From Flavobacterium magnum (GTDB lineage Bacteria; Bacteroidota; Bacteroidia; Flavobacteriales; Flavobacteriaceae), in the NCBI RefSeq assembly GCF_003055625.1, contig NZ_CP028811.1:868001-932000 (forward strand): 64,000 nucleotides of DNA, in the 5' to 3' direction. This document shows, piece after piece, positions 54,928 through 63,512 of the stretch; the stretch's first letter is position 1; each line of letters opens with the position of its first letter. The position numbers were made by a program, and so were the translations under genes. Under the pieces are notes generated by a model. The model saw only the letters and a program-made list of their open reading frames with translations, made no database searches and had not been told where the DNA came from.

Positions 54928-55563
54928 ATGAAAAACATCATCCTGCTGTGCGCCACGGTAATATCATTCACGGCCACAGCACAATACGATTACGAGGATT
55001 CAAACATGATCGGGATTACCGGAGGCATCAATCAGATGACAATGGTTTCCGACGGATTGCAGACAAAAGGCGGCACCGGTTGGAACGCAGGGCTGTCAGT
55101 ACGCGGGAATTTTTACAACAACTGGGATATGGTGTATGCGATGCAGTTCAGCGAATACCATTTTTCGGTCGCGTCGACCAATGCGATCGGGATTCCCCGG
55201 GAAGCGGATTATACGATGTCGGGCGGGCAGGTGACGCTGCAGTTCAGCTACAAGATCGTACCGCGGCACTTCAGCGTAGAAATAGGTCCGGCATTTCATT
55301 TCCAGGGTAAAATGGATTACGACAGACAGCAAAAAGAAGACCTTGTCGTTGGAACGCCGCTGACCGTTGAGCAGCTGCGTGACATTTCTAAATTCAATGT
55401 ATCACCCGTGGTTGGCCTGACAGCGGGCTTTTTAAAGTTCCGGGCGAATGTATCTTACCAATATGGCGTGCTCAATACGTTTGAAAGGGTCAATAAAAAC
55501 CATGGAAGCCACATCAGCGCGCATCCGGGGGTGCTCAATGCGAACCTGGTATTTTACCTGTAA
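54928..55563 (+). CDS. Outer-membrane beta-barrel-like secreted protein
   Basis: 211 residues. A signal peptide (IILLCATVISFTATAQ) and then alternating hydrophobic patterns with aromatic ends (WNAGLSVRGNFYNNWDMVYAMQF, GLTAGFLKFRANVSYQYGV) ending in LNANLVFYL, a terminal aromatic strand typical of outer-membrane proteins. Size fits an 8-stranded barrel of the outer-membrane beta-barrel family. Ligand unknown. Monocistronic with a terminator at 55566. Confidence 0.78.
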   Translation: MKNIILLCATVISFTATAQYDYEDSNMIGITGGINQMTMVSDGLQTKGGTGWNAGLSVRGNFYNNWDMVYAMQFSEYHFSVASTNAIGIPREADYTMSGGQVTLQFSYKIVPRHFSVEIGPAFHFQGKMDYDRQQKEDLVVGTPLTVEQLRDISKFNVSPVVGLTAGFLKFRANVSYQYGVLNTFERVNKNHGSHISAHPGVLNANLVFYL

Positions 55564-55565
55564 CA

Positions 55566-55597
55566 GAAAAGCTCCGTATCAGGAGCTTTTTTTATAA
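55566..55597. terminator. Terminator between the beta-barrel gene and gltX
   Basis: AAAAGCTCC / GGAGCTTTT stem with a GTATCA-type loop, followed by a T run on the plus strand and an A run on the other side, so it can act in both directions. It overlaps the gltX stop. Confidence 0.8.
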
Positions 55598-57097
55598 GGT
55601 GTCGATGGCTTTTTGAATCCTTTTGATGGTTTCTTCCTTACCAATCAATTCAGCGATGTCGAATAAATGCGGCCCTTTCAACGCACCGACGAGGCTTAAA
55701 CGGAACGGCTGCATGATCTTGCCCATACCGATTTCATTTTTGGCCATCCAGTCTTTTACGATATCCTCGATGTTTTTGGAATGGAATCCTTCCATTTTTT
55801 CCAGAACGGACATCAATTGTTTCATCAATTCAGGCGTTTCCTCTCTCCAGTTTTTTGATGCTTTTTCATCGTACGAGGTTGGCGCAACGAAAAAATAATC
55901 AGCCAAATCCCAGAATTCAGAAACGAAATGCGCCCGTTCCTTAATCACAGACACGATTTTAACCAAAGTACCATAATCTGTCGCAATTCCTTTTTCGTAG
56001 ACGATAGGGGCAAAGGCTTTCGCCAAAGTGTCGTCGTCCTGTTTGATCAGGTACTGGTGGTTGAACCATTTGTTTTTCTCGGGATCGAATTTGGCACCGG
56101 CTTTGTGTACGCGGTTCAAATCAAAACTTTCAGCGAGTTCTTCCAGGGAAAATAATTCTTTGTCCGTACCATCGTTCCATCCTAAAAGCGCGAGGAAATT
56201 GATCACCGCTTCAGGGAAAAATCCTTTTTCGCGATAGCCTGAGGAAATGCCTTCCTCAGATTTCCACTCCAGAGGAAATACCGGGAAACCCATTTTATCG
56301 CCGTCGCGTTTGGATAATTTTCCGTTTCCGATGGGTTTTAAGATCAATGGCAAATGCGCAAACCCGGGCGCTTCCCAACCGAATGCGCGATACAGCAACA
56401 CGTGCAAAGGCATTGACGGGAGCCATTCCTCGCCGCGGATCACATGTGAAGTTTCCATCAGGTGATCATCGACGATATTGGCCAGGTGGTACGTCGGCAT
56501 GCCGTCACTTTTGAACAACACTTTGTCGTCGAGTAAGTTTGTTTCGAATTTAATGTCGCCACGGATGATGTCATGTAAATGCAGGGTTTCATCCACCGGC
56601 GTTTTGAAACGGATGACGAAATCTTCTCCGGCAGCAATCCTTTTTTCGGTTTCATCTTTTGGGATGACTAACGAAGTATCGAGTTTTTCACGGTTGTGGT
56701 GGTTGTAAATGAAGGTCTTTCCTTCCGCTTCATGCTGCTTACGATGCGCATCCAGGGCTTCAGCGGTATCAAATGCGTAGTACGCCCAACCCGAATCTAC
56801 AAGCTGGTCGGCATATTGTTTGTACAAATCTTTTCGCTCACTCTGGCGGTAGGGCCCGAATTTCTCATTCTTTCCAACGGTTTCCGAAGGGGCAATCCCA
56901 AGCCATTCCAACGCTTCCATGATGTATTCTTCGGCGCCCGGAACAAATCGGTTCTGGTCTGTATCTTCAACACGTAAATAGAAAACACCGCCATGTTTTT
57001 TGGCAAAGAGATAATTGAAAAGCGCAGTTCTGACACCGCCGATATGCAGCGGACCTGTAGGGCTTGGTGCGAAACGCACACGGATTGGCTTGGACAT
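55592..57097 (-). CDS. gltX: Glutamyl-tRNA synthetase
   Basis: 501 residues. RFAPSPTGPLHIGGVRTAL (HIGH motif) and GNGKLSKRDGDKM (KMSKS equivalent near residue 254) define GluRS; length is normal. It charges tRNA-Glu. Since glnS is also present, tRNA-Gln probably does not need misacylation. A TATCTTTG box lies 16 bases upstream on the minus strand. Confidence 0.95.
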   Translation of the reverse strand: MSKPIRVRFAPSPTGPLHIGGVRTALFNYLFAKKHGGVFYLRVEDTDQNRFVPGAEEYIMEALEWLGIAPSETVGKNEKFGPYRQSERKDLYKQYADQLVDSGWAYYAFDTAEALDAHRKQHEAEGKTFIYNHHNREKLDTSLVIPKDETEKRIAAGEDFVIRFKTPVDETLHLHDIIRGDIKFETNLLDDKVLFKSDGMPTYHLANIVDDHLMETSHVIRGEEWLPSMPLHVLLYRAFGWEAPGFAHLPLILKPIGNGKLSKRDGDKMGFPVFPLEWKSEEGISSGYREKGFFPEAVINFLALLGWNDGTDKELFSLEELAESFDLNRVHKAGAKFDPEKNKWFNHQYLIKQDDDTLAKAFAPIVYEKGIATDYGTLVKIVSVIKERAHFVSEFWDLADYFFVAPTSYDEKASKNWREETPELMKQLMSVLEKMEGFHSKNIEDIVKDWMAKNEIGMGKIMQPFRLSLVGALKGPHLFDIAELIGKEETIKRIQKAIDTL

Positions 57098-57113
57098 TTT
57101 TTTGGAATTTTTG

Positions 57114-57121
57114 CAAAGATA
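57114..57121 (-). promoter_or_regulatory. Flavobacterial -7 box for gltX
   Basis: CAAAGATA on the plus strand is TATCTTTG on the minus strand, 16 bases before the gltX ATG. Confidence 0.6.
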
Positions 57122-57264
57122 TGAAAACGTTCAGGGTTCAGGGTACAGCGGTTCGTAAAAAGAAAAAGCGGGCAAGGAACTCCTGAACGCCGGCTTTGTT
57201 TTTTAACATTTCGCTAACGCCATAATTACTACTTTTATCGGTTACAAATAAAATCGCAGACAAA

Positions 57265-60200
57265 TTGGAAACCACATCGCTCATTTACGAGAAGTTAGAG
57301 GCTTTTATCAGAAAATATTATACGAACGAATTGCTGCGTGGCGTGATTTTCTTTACCGGCCTTGGCTTAATATACCTTTTGTTTACGTTGTTTGTTGAGT
57401 ACTTCCTTTGGCTCAAACCTACCGGGCGAACGGCGCTTTTCTGGCTGTTTATTGCTGTTGAGACGTTTTTGCTGTTCCGTTATATCCTGTTCCCGATTTC
57501 GAAATTATTCAAGATACAGAAAGGGATCGGGTACGCCGAGGCCTCGAAGATTATCGGCAATCATTTCTCAGAGGTAGATGACAAACTGACCAATTTTCTG
57601 CAACTGGCGCACGATAACAACAAATCAGAGCTGCTGCTTGCGTCGATTGAACAGAAGGCCGGTACGTTGCAGCCCGTTCCGTTTACAAATGCGGTCAACT
57701 TCCGGAAGAACAGGAAGTACCTGCCATTGGCGATTCTTCCGATATTGTTTTTCGCCTTTTTCTACATTTCAGGCAATAGCAGGATGATTTCGCAAAGCCT
57801 CGATCGCGTAGTGCATTTCAAGCAGCAGTACTTACCGCCCGCGCCGTTTGAATTTAAGCTCCTCAACAAGAATTTGCAAACCGAACAGGGCAACGATTTC
57901 ATCCTGAAGATCAGGACGGAAGGCAGGGTTGTACCTGAAAACACGATGATTTTTATCGGTGATGAATCATATTCTATGGAAAATGTTTCTCCCGGAGTTT
58001 TTCAGTACCGATTTGAAAAGCCGTCGAAGGATGTTGCGTTTCACGTGGAGGCTAACGATATCGCTTCACTCGACTACAAGCTTGGCGTGGTGGCGGTGCC
58101 AACGATCGCCAACTTCCGGATGGTCCTTGATTTTCCGTCCTACCTGCGTAAGAAATCGGAAACCGTACAGGGAACCGGTAATGCGATCGTACCCGAAGGC
58201 ACGCGTGTAACCTGGAAAGTATCGGCGCTGGCTACGGGCAAAGTGGAATGGTCCGATATGACAACGACGGTGCCCTTCGCGGCCAATGAAAATAATTTTA
58301 GTTTGTCTAAGGGCATCATGCAAAACGTCGACTATCAGATTTTGACGTCGAATGCGAAAGTGAAGCATTATGAAAAGCTGAATTATCAGATTTCTGTCGT
58401 AAAAGACCAATTTCCTACCATCAGCGCGGGCAACGCCCCGGATAGCCTTAATGTGGCTAAAAATGTGGTTATCGGCCAGGTTTCTGATGACTACGGGATT
58501 TCCAGATTACAGATTGTTTACTATCCGAAGAATAATCCTAAAAATGGACGCAAGGCGGGTTTAAGTGTGAAGCGCGACGTTTTCGACCAGTTCGTTTTCA
58601 GTTTCCCCGGAACGCTGCCCGTGGATGAGGGTGTTTCCTATGAGTATTACTTCGAAGTTTTCGACAACGATGCCATTCATCACTACAAGAGTACTAAATC
58701 TTCGGTATTTTCTGACAGGATTGCGACTGAAGAGGAAAAGCAGGACCAGATATTCCAGGACCAGAACAACAATATCAACGGTATGGAAAAGTCCCTGAAA
58801 AGCCAAGACAAGCAGCTTAGTGAACTTGAGAAGCTCCAGAAAATGGCAAAGGAAAAGGATAATCTCGATTTTAAGGACCAGCAGAAGGTGAATGATTTCA
58901 TCAGAAAGCAACGGGAACAGGATGAGATAATGAAACGCTTTTCGGAAAAGATGAAGGACAACCTTGAAAAATTCAAGTCGGATCCGAAAGACGAACAGAA
59001 AAAGGAACTGTTGGAAAAGATGGAGAAGGTCGAGAAAGTGTCTGAAGAAACCCAAAAGTTGCTAGACGAACTCAAGGAACTCAATGATAAAATCCAACAG
59101 GAGGACCTGATGGAGAAAATGGACAAACTCAAGCAAAGTTCCAAAAACCAGACCAAAAACCTCCAGCAGCTTGTAGAACTCACCAAACGTTACTACGTGC
59201 AGAAGAAGGCGGAGCAACTGGCTGACCGTTTGGAAAAATTGGCTGAAAAGCAGGATCAACTGGCCAACAAGGAGGATGAGAATAATGCTGAGAAGCAAAA
59301 GGAAATCAATGAGGAATTTGACAAGATTCAAGAGGACCTGAAAGATTTGGAGAAGGAAAATAAGGACCTTAAATCGCCAATGGACATCCCAACCGACGGG
59401 CAGAAACAGGAAGATATCGACCAGGATTTAAAGAACGCTTCAGAGGAGTTGAAGAAAAACAATAAGTCGAAGGCCAAACCGAAGCAGAAAAGCGCTTCAA
59501 AGAAGATGCGCGAAATGAGCGCCAAGATGAGCGACAGCATGCAAAGTGGCGAACAGGAGCAAATAGATGAAGACGTCAAGATGCTTCGGCAGATTCTCGA
59601 TAATTTGCTGGCGTTTTCATTCTCAGAGGAGGACTTATTGAAGCAGTTCAAAGACCTTAAACGCACCTCTCCATCATTTAACAAGAGTCTGAAGGCACAA
59701 CAGGACCTCAAGCAACAGTTCCGACATGTTGACGACAGCCTTTTTGCGATGTCGTTGCGCAATCCCAAAATCGGTGAGGAGATTACAAAGGAAATCGGTA
59801 ACGTGCACTACAATATGGACCGTTCGTTAGAGACGCTTGTAGAGGGCATGATTGCCAAAGGTGTATCGCACCAGCAGTATGCGGTTACGTCCTCGAACAA
59901 GCTGGCTGATATGCTGAGTGATATACTCAACGGCATGCAGATGTCGATGTCAGGGATGGGCATGGGTAAGCCAAAACCGGGACAGGGAGAAGGCATGCAG
60001 CTTCCTGACATCATCATGAAACAGGGGCAGCTCGGCGAAAAGATGAAAGAAGGCATGAAGCCCGGTGACAAGCCCGGCGATAAACCCGGCGATAAACCAG
60101 GAGAAAAGCCCGGTGACAAACCGGGAGAAAAACCAGGCGATAAACCTGGGCAAAAGCCCGGCGATAAAGGCAAGCCGGGCCAGACAGGAAAGCCAGGCCA

Positions 60201-60663
60201 AAGCGGTAAGGACGGTAAGAGCGATGCAGACGGAGAAGGTGAAGGCGGCGAGGGAAATGCCAAAGCCATTATGGACATCTACAAGGAGCAACGTCAATTG
60301 CGGGATGCGTTGCAAAAGGAACTCGAGAAGAATGGCATGAATGGTGCGGGACAGAAGACCTTAGATCAGATGAAAGATATCGAGAAGCAGCTTTTGAATA
60401 AGGGGTTTAAGAACGAAGTCCTTCAAAAAATCCTGAACGTGAAGCAGGAGCTTCTGAAGCTCGACAAAGCCATACAGGAGCAGGGTGAAGAAAAGAAGCG
60501 GCAATCCCAAACGAACAAAAAGGAGTTTAACAACCAGACCAATGCGTTAAATCCGGCATTGCAACAATATTTGAATAGTGTGGAGATTTTAAACAGACAA
60601 AGCTTACCTTTGCGCTCCAATTTTAACCAGAAGGTTCAGGAATATTTTAGGAAAGATGATTGA
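57265..60663 (+). CDS. DUF4175 family large membrane protein with coiled-coil and PGDK repeats
   Basis: 1132 residues from a TTG at 57265. Three transmembrane segments in the first ~175 residues (LLRGVIFFTGLGLIYLLF, ALFWLFIAVETFLLFRYIL, LAILPILFFAFFYIS), beta-rich periplasmic-type domains to ~490, then a long Lys/Glu/Gln coiled coil (about 490-800) and a Met/Gly-rich region. Residues ~932-985 are PGDKPGEKPG-type repeats, followed by a C-terminal helical domain. This matches the Bacteroidota DUF4175 family. The function is not known. ybeY overlaps its end by 8 bases. Confidence 0.88.
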   Translation: METTSLIYEKLEAFIRKYYTNELLRGVIFFTGLGLIYLLFTLFVEYFLWLKPTGRTALFWLFIAVETFLLFRYILFPISKLFKIQKGIGYAEASKIIGNHFSEVDDKLTNFLQLAHDNNKSELLLASIEQKAGTLQPVPFTNAVNFRKNRKYLPLAILPILFFAFFYISGNSRMISQSLDRVVHFKQQYLPPAPFEFKLLNKNLQTEQGNDFILKIRTEGRVVPENTMIFIGDESYSMENVSPGVFQYRFEKPSKDVAFHVEANDIASLDYKLGVVAVPTIANFRMVLDFPSYLRKKSETVQGTGNAIVPEGTRVTWKVSALATGKVEWSDMTTTVPFAANENNFSLSKGIMQNVDYQILTSNAKVKHYEKLNYQISVVKDQFPTISAGNAPDSLNVAKNVVIGQVSDDYGISRLQIVYYPKNNPKNGRKAGLSVKRDVFDQFVFSFPGTLPVDEGVSYEYYFEVFDNDAIHHYKSTKSSVFSDRIATEEEKQDQIFQDQNNNINGMEKSLKSQDKQLSELEKLQKMAKEKDNLDFKDQQKVNDFIRKQREQDEIMKRFSEKMKDNLEKFKSDPKDEQKKELLEKMEKVEKVSEETQKLLDELKELNDKIQQEDLMEKMDKLKQSSKNQTKNLQQLVELTKRYYVQKKAEQLADRLEKLAEKQDQLANKEDENNAEKQKEINEEFDKIQEDLKDLEKENKDLKSPMDIPTDGQKQEDIDQDLKNASEELKKNNKSKAKPKQKSASKKMREMSAKMSDSMQSGEQEQIDEDVKMLRQILDNLLAFSFSEEDLLKQFKDLKRTSPSFNKSLKAQQDLKQQFRHVDDSLFAMSLRNPKIGEEITKEIGNVHYNMDRSLETLVEGMIAKGVSHQQYAVTSSNKLADMLSDILNGMQMSMSGMGMGKPKPGQGEGMQLPDIIMKQGQLGEKMKEGMKPGDKPGDKPGDKPGEKPGDKPGEKPGDKPGQKPGDKGKPGQTGKPGQSGKDGKSDADGEGEGGEGNAKAIMDIYKEQRQLRDALQKELEKNGMNGAGQKTLDQMKDIEKQLLNKGFKNEVLQKILNVKQELLKLDKAIQEQGEEKKRQSQTNKKEFNNQTNALNPALQQYLNSVEILNRQSLPLRSNFNQKVQEYFRKDD
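60058..60216 (+). repeat. In-gene tandem repeat coding PGDK/PGEK units
   Basis: A 12-base unit (CCCGGCGATAAA-type) repeats about a dozen times with variation within the DUF4175 gene, encoding Pro-Gly-Asp/Glu-Lys. Such tracts can change length by slippage in multiples of 12 without shifting frame. Confidence 0.75.
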
Positions 60664-61075
60664 GTTTAACTACGAGACCGACTTTAAGCTCGATAACGAA
60701 GACCGATACAGGTCATGGGTTAGTGCGGTGGTCACGTCTGAAAACAAGAAAGGGGGCGACATCAATTACATTTTCTGTGATGACGATTACCTTCATAATA
60801 TCAACATGCAGTACCTGCAGCACGATACCTTGACGGATATTATCAGTTTTGATTATTCATTAGGCAACGAGATCCATGGCGATATTTTTATTTCCGTTGA
60901 GAGGGTACGCGACAATGCGGCGGACTTCAGTGTGTCGTTTGATGACGAGCTCAGGCGGGTCATGGCTCATGGTATACTGCATTTCTGTGGCTACAAGGAC
61001 AAAACCAACAAAGACGAAGTTTTAATGCGTGAAAAGGAAGACGAGAAAATGAAAATGTTCCACGTGGAACTGTAG
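60656..61075 (+). CDS. ybeY: Endoribonuclease YbeY (rRNA maturation factor)
   Basis: 139 residues. TDIISFDYSLGNEIHGDIFIS and AHGILHFCGYKDKTNKDE are the YbeY signatures. The usual metal site is HGxLHLxGxDH; here the third His position is Asp (HGILHFCGYKD). It processes 16S rRNA ends and aids ribosome quality control. The last codons (MFHVEL) are formed by a parS sequence at 61056-61071. Confidence 0.9.
   Translation: MIEFNYETDFKLDNEDRYRSWVSAVVTSENKKGGDINYIFCDDDYLHNINMQYLQHDTLTDIISFDYSLGNEIHGDIFISVERVRDNAADFSVSFDDELRRVMAHGILHFCGYKDKTNKDEVLMREKEDEKMKMFHVEL
61056..61071. promoter_or_regulatory. parS site 1 (ParB/Spo0J binding)
   Basis: TGTTCCACGTGGAACT matches the conserved parS palindrome TGTTNCACGTGNAACA at 15 of 16 bases (last base differs). 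It lies inside the end of ybeY. Confidence 0.8.
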
Positions 61076-61094
61076 TTTTTCCTAGTTATTCAAA

Positions 61095-61110
61095 TGTTTC
61101 ACGTGGAACA
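61095..61110. promoter_or_regulatory. parS site 2 (ParB/Spo0J binding)
   Basis: TGTTTCACGTGGAACA is an exact match to the reverse complement of the canonical parS TGTTCCACGTGAAACA. It lies between ybeY and mnmG, 8 bases before the mnmG start. Confidence 0.9.
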
Positions 61111-61118
61111 ATACAAAT

Positions 61119-62996
61119 ATGAGCATGTTTGAAGATGAATATGATGTGATTGTTGTGGGTGCGGGACATGCCGGTTCTGAGGCTGCCGCTGCTGCCGCTA
61201 ACCTGGGTTCGAAAACCCTTTTGGTAACGATGAGTCTCCAAAACATCGCCCAAATGTCGTGCAATCCGGCAATGGGCGGAATTGCAAAAGGGCAGATTGT
61301 TAGGGAAATCGATGCGTTGGGCGGGTATTCAGGGATTGTTTCAGACAAGACTGCGATACAGTTTAAGATGCTCAACAAGTCTAAAGGACCTGCGATGTGG
61401 TCGCCTCGAGTTCAGAGCGACAGGATGCGATTCGCTGAAGAATGGCGCCTGATGCTGGAGCAAACCCCTAATCTGGATTTTTACCAGGAGATGGTAAAAG
61501 GGTTGATTATTGAAAAGGGAAAGGTAAAAGGCATCCGGACCTCATTGGGTGTCGAGATTAGGTCGAAAGCAGTAGTGTTGACCAACGGCACATTTTTAAA
61601 TGGTTTGATACACATTGGGGAGAAGCAATTTGGCGGTGGCAGGGCAGGCGAGAGTGCGGCGTTTGGTATTACTGAAGATCTCGTTAAGGCCGGGTTTGAA
61701 GCGGGACGAATGAAAACCGGGACGCCTCCAAGGGTTGACGGCAGGTCGTTGGACTACACCAAAATGAATGAGGAAAAAGGAGACGATCGTCCCGACAAGT
61801 TTTCCTATTCAGACGCGACGCAACCGCTGAAACACCAAAAGTCATGTTACATGACGTATACTTCCGAGCTTGTGCACGACATATTACGCGAGGGTTTTGA
61901 TCGCTCGCCCATGTTTAACGGCCGTATCAAAAGCATCGGGCCGCGGTATTGTCCGTCCATAGAAGATAAAATCAACCGGTTTGCTGATAAAGAGCGGCAC
62001 CAGCTTTTTGTTGAACCCGAAGGATGGAATACGGTGGAAGTCTATGTAAACGGGTTTTCCACTTCGCTGCCCGAAGAGGTTCAGTTTAAAGCATTGCGCA
62101 GTGTCGCCGGGTTTGAAAAGGTGAAGTTCTTCAGGCCCGGATACGCCATCGAATACGACTATTTTCCGCCTACACAACTCAAACATACGCTGGAGACCAA
62201 GCTAGTAGACGGCTTGTATTTCGCCGGGCAGATCAATGGCACGACGGGCTACGAAGAGGCCGCATCCCAGGGATTGATGGCCGGAATCAATGCACACCTG
62301 AAAATTAAAGAGCAGGCGCCTCTAATCCTGAAGCGCGATGAAGCCTACATCGGGGTTTTAATTGATGACCTTATTACCAAAGGTACGGAGGAGCCTTACA
62401 GGATGTTTACCTCAAGGGCAGAGTACCGTACGTTGCTGCGGCAGGACAATGCCGACTTCAGGCTGACGCCAAAGTCATTTGAAATCGGGCTCGCTTCCGC
62501 AGAAAGAATGAGGCGAATGGAGTTCAAGCAGCGCGAATCCGATAAACTCGTCGCATTTTTCAGGGAAACCAGTGTGTCTGTCGCTGAAGTAAACCCGATT
62601 CTTGAAGCCAAGGAAAGCGCTTTGGTGAATCAATCAGATAAAATGTTTAAGATTTTTTCGAGACCCCAAATTAATCTTGAAGACGTCATGCAGTTTGAAA
62701 AGGTGAAGGAATACCTTTCGCAAAATGAACTGGATAGGGAAGTGCTGGAACAGGCAGAAATCCAGGTGAAGTATTCCGGTTATATTGACAAGGAACGGAA
62801 CAATGCTGATAAGCTCACGAAACTGGAAGACCTTGCCATTCCCGCTGACTTTGATTACAATAAAATTAAATCGATGTCTACCGAGGCAAAGCAAAAACTC
62901 GCCAAAATACGACCGGTTACGATTTCACAGGCGTCCAGGATCAGTGGCGTATCGCCAAGTGACATTTCAGTCTTACTGATTTATATGGGAAGATAA
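61119..62996 (+). CDS. mnmG: tRNA uridine-5-carboxymethylaminomethyl synthesis enzyme MnmG (GidA)
   Basis: 625 residues. FAD-binding VIVVGAGHAGSEAAAAAA near the N-terminus, SCNPAMGGIAKGQIVREID and GTFLNGLIHIGEKQFGGGRAGE are MnmG signatures, and the C-terminal ITQASRISGVSPSDISVLLIY closes the protein. With MnmE it modifies U34 of several tRNAs. It is flanked by parS sites, and gidA genes are often near chromosome origins. Starts at 61119 or the nearby ATG at 61125. Confidence 0.96.
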   Translation: MSMFEDEYDVIVVGAGHAGSEAAAAAANLGSKTLLVTMSLQNIAQMSCNPAMGGIAKGQIVREIDALGGYSGIVSDKTAIQFKMLNKSKGPAMWSPRVQSDRMRFAEEWRLMLEQTPNLDFYQEMVKGLIIEKGKVKGIRTSLGVEIRSKAVVLTNGTFLNGLIHIGEKQFGGGRAGESAAFGITEDLVKAGFEAGRMKTGTPPRVDGRSLDYTKMNEEKGDDRPDKFSYSDATQPLKHQKSCYMTYTSELVHDILREGFDRSPMFNGRIKSIGPRYCPSIEDKINRFADKERHQLFVEPEGWNTVEVYVNGFSTSLPEEVQFKALRSVAGFEKVKFFRPGYAIEYDYFPPTQLKHTLETKLVDGLYFAGQINGTTGYEEAASQGLMAGINAHLKIKEQAPLILKRDEAYIGVLIDDLITKGTEEPYRMFTSRAEYRTLLRQDNADFRLTPKSFEIGLASAERMRRMEFKQRESDKLVAFFRETSVSVAEVNPILEAKESALVNQSDKMFKIFSRPQINLEDVMQFEKVKEYLSQNELDREVLEQAEIQVKYSGYIDKERNNADKLTKLEDLAIPADFDYNKIKSMSTEAKQKLAKIRPVTISQASRISGVSPSDISVLLIYMGR

Positions 62997-63000
62997 TCTA

Positions 63001-63016
63001 TGTTTCACGTGGAACG
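63001..63016. promoter_or_regulatory. parS site 3 (ParB/Spo0J binding)
   Basis: TGTTTCACGTGGAACG matches parS at 15 of 16 bases. It lies just after the mnmG stop and before the lipoprotein gene. A Met-Phe-His-Val-Glu reading through it is probably not a real protein start. Confidence 0.8.
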
Positions 63017-63032
63017 ACAACTGCGAATGCTT

Positions 63033-63512
63033 ATGAATAAAGGTATTGCTATCATATTTGCCCTTTTATTGACTGTTTCCTGCGCTTCCCGCTACAAGAC
63101 GGTAATCAATGATTACGTGGTGCTACCGGAAGGAAAAGAGGTTGTCGGTGTAAAGAGTGGACTACATGCGTTTATTTTCGAAACACTGACCAAACCAACA
63201 TCGTTCCAGGCTTTTCTTGCCGAGCGGTACCCTGTCGATAATTTCAGGGCTCCCGAATTCTGGGTGACCATTGATGGTTCGAGATATAAGATACTCGTGT
63301 ACGATAACAATGAACTCGAGAAGTATTTTCGTGTATCAGAATTCATACAAACCCATTTTGATACCGATCCTGACAATAGCAACCGGCCTAAATTTATCGC
63401 CATCTCAATGATCAATGAGTACAATGAAGACTGTCTCGAGGAGCGGTCGCTTTACTACAACGTGGCAGTTAATTTTCTCAAAACACTAAAACAAGATTAC
63501 TACAAACGCTGA
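63033..63512 (+). CDS. Hypothetical lipoprotein
   Basis: 159 residues from the ATG at 63033. GIAIIFALLLTVSC is a lipoprotein signal with Cys at residue 17. Mature sequence has no recognised domain. An upstream in-frame ATG at 63000 exists, but its codons come from a parS site and the signal peptide would be internal, so I reject it (63027 is also possible). It overlaps the next gene by one base. Confidence 0.72.
   Translation: MNKGIAIIFALLLTVSCASRYKTVINDYVVLPEGKEVVGVKSGLHAFIFETLTKPTSFQAFLAERYPVDNFRAPEFWVTIDGSRYKILVYDNNELEKYFRVSEFIQTHFDTDPDNSNRPKFIAISMINEYNEDCLEERSLYYNVAVNFLKTLKQDYYKR

Noticed and set aside
54852..55310. 152-codon plus-strand open frame
   Set aside because: It overlaps the beta-barrel gene in another frame; only the frame at 54928 has a signal peptide and barrel-like pattern.
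59808..60278. Minus-strand open frame rich in Pro, Ser and Gly
   Set aside because: It is the antisense of the PGDK repeat region of the DUF4175 gene; the repeat explains both composition and length.
63000..63032. Upstream start (MFHVERQL) for the lipoprotein gene
   Set aside because: The codons derive from a parS site, and the lipoprotein signal begins only at the later ATG.
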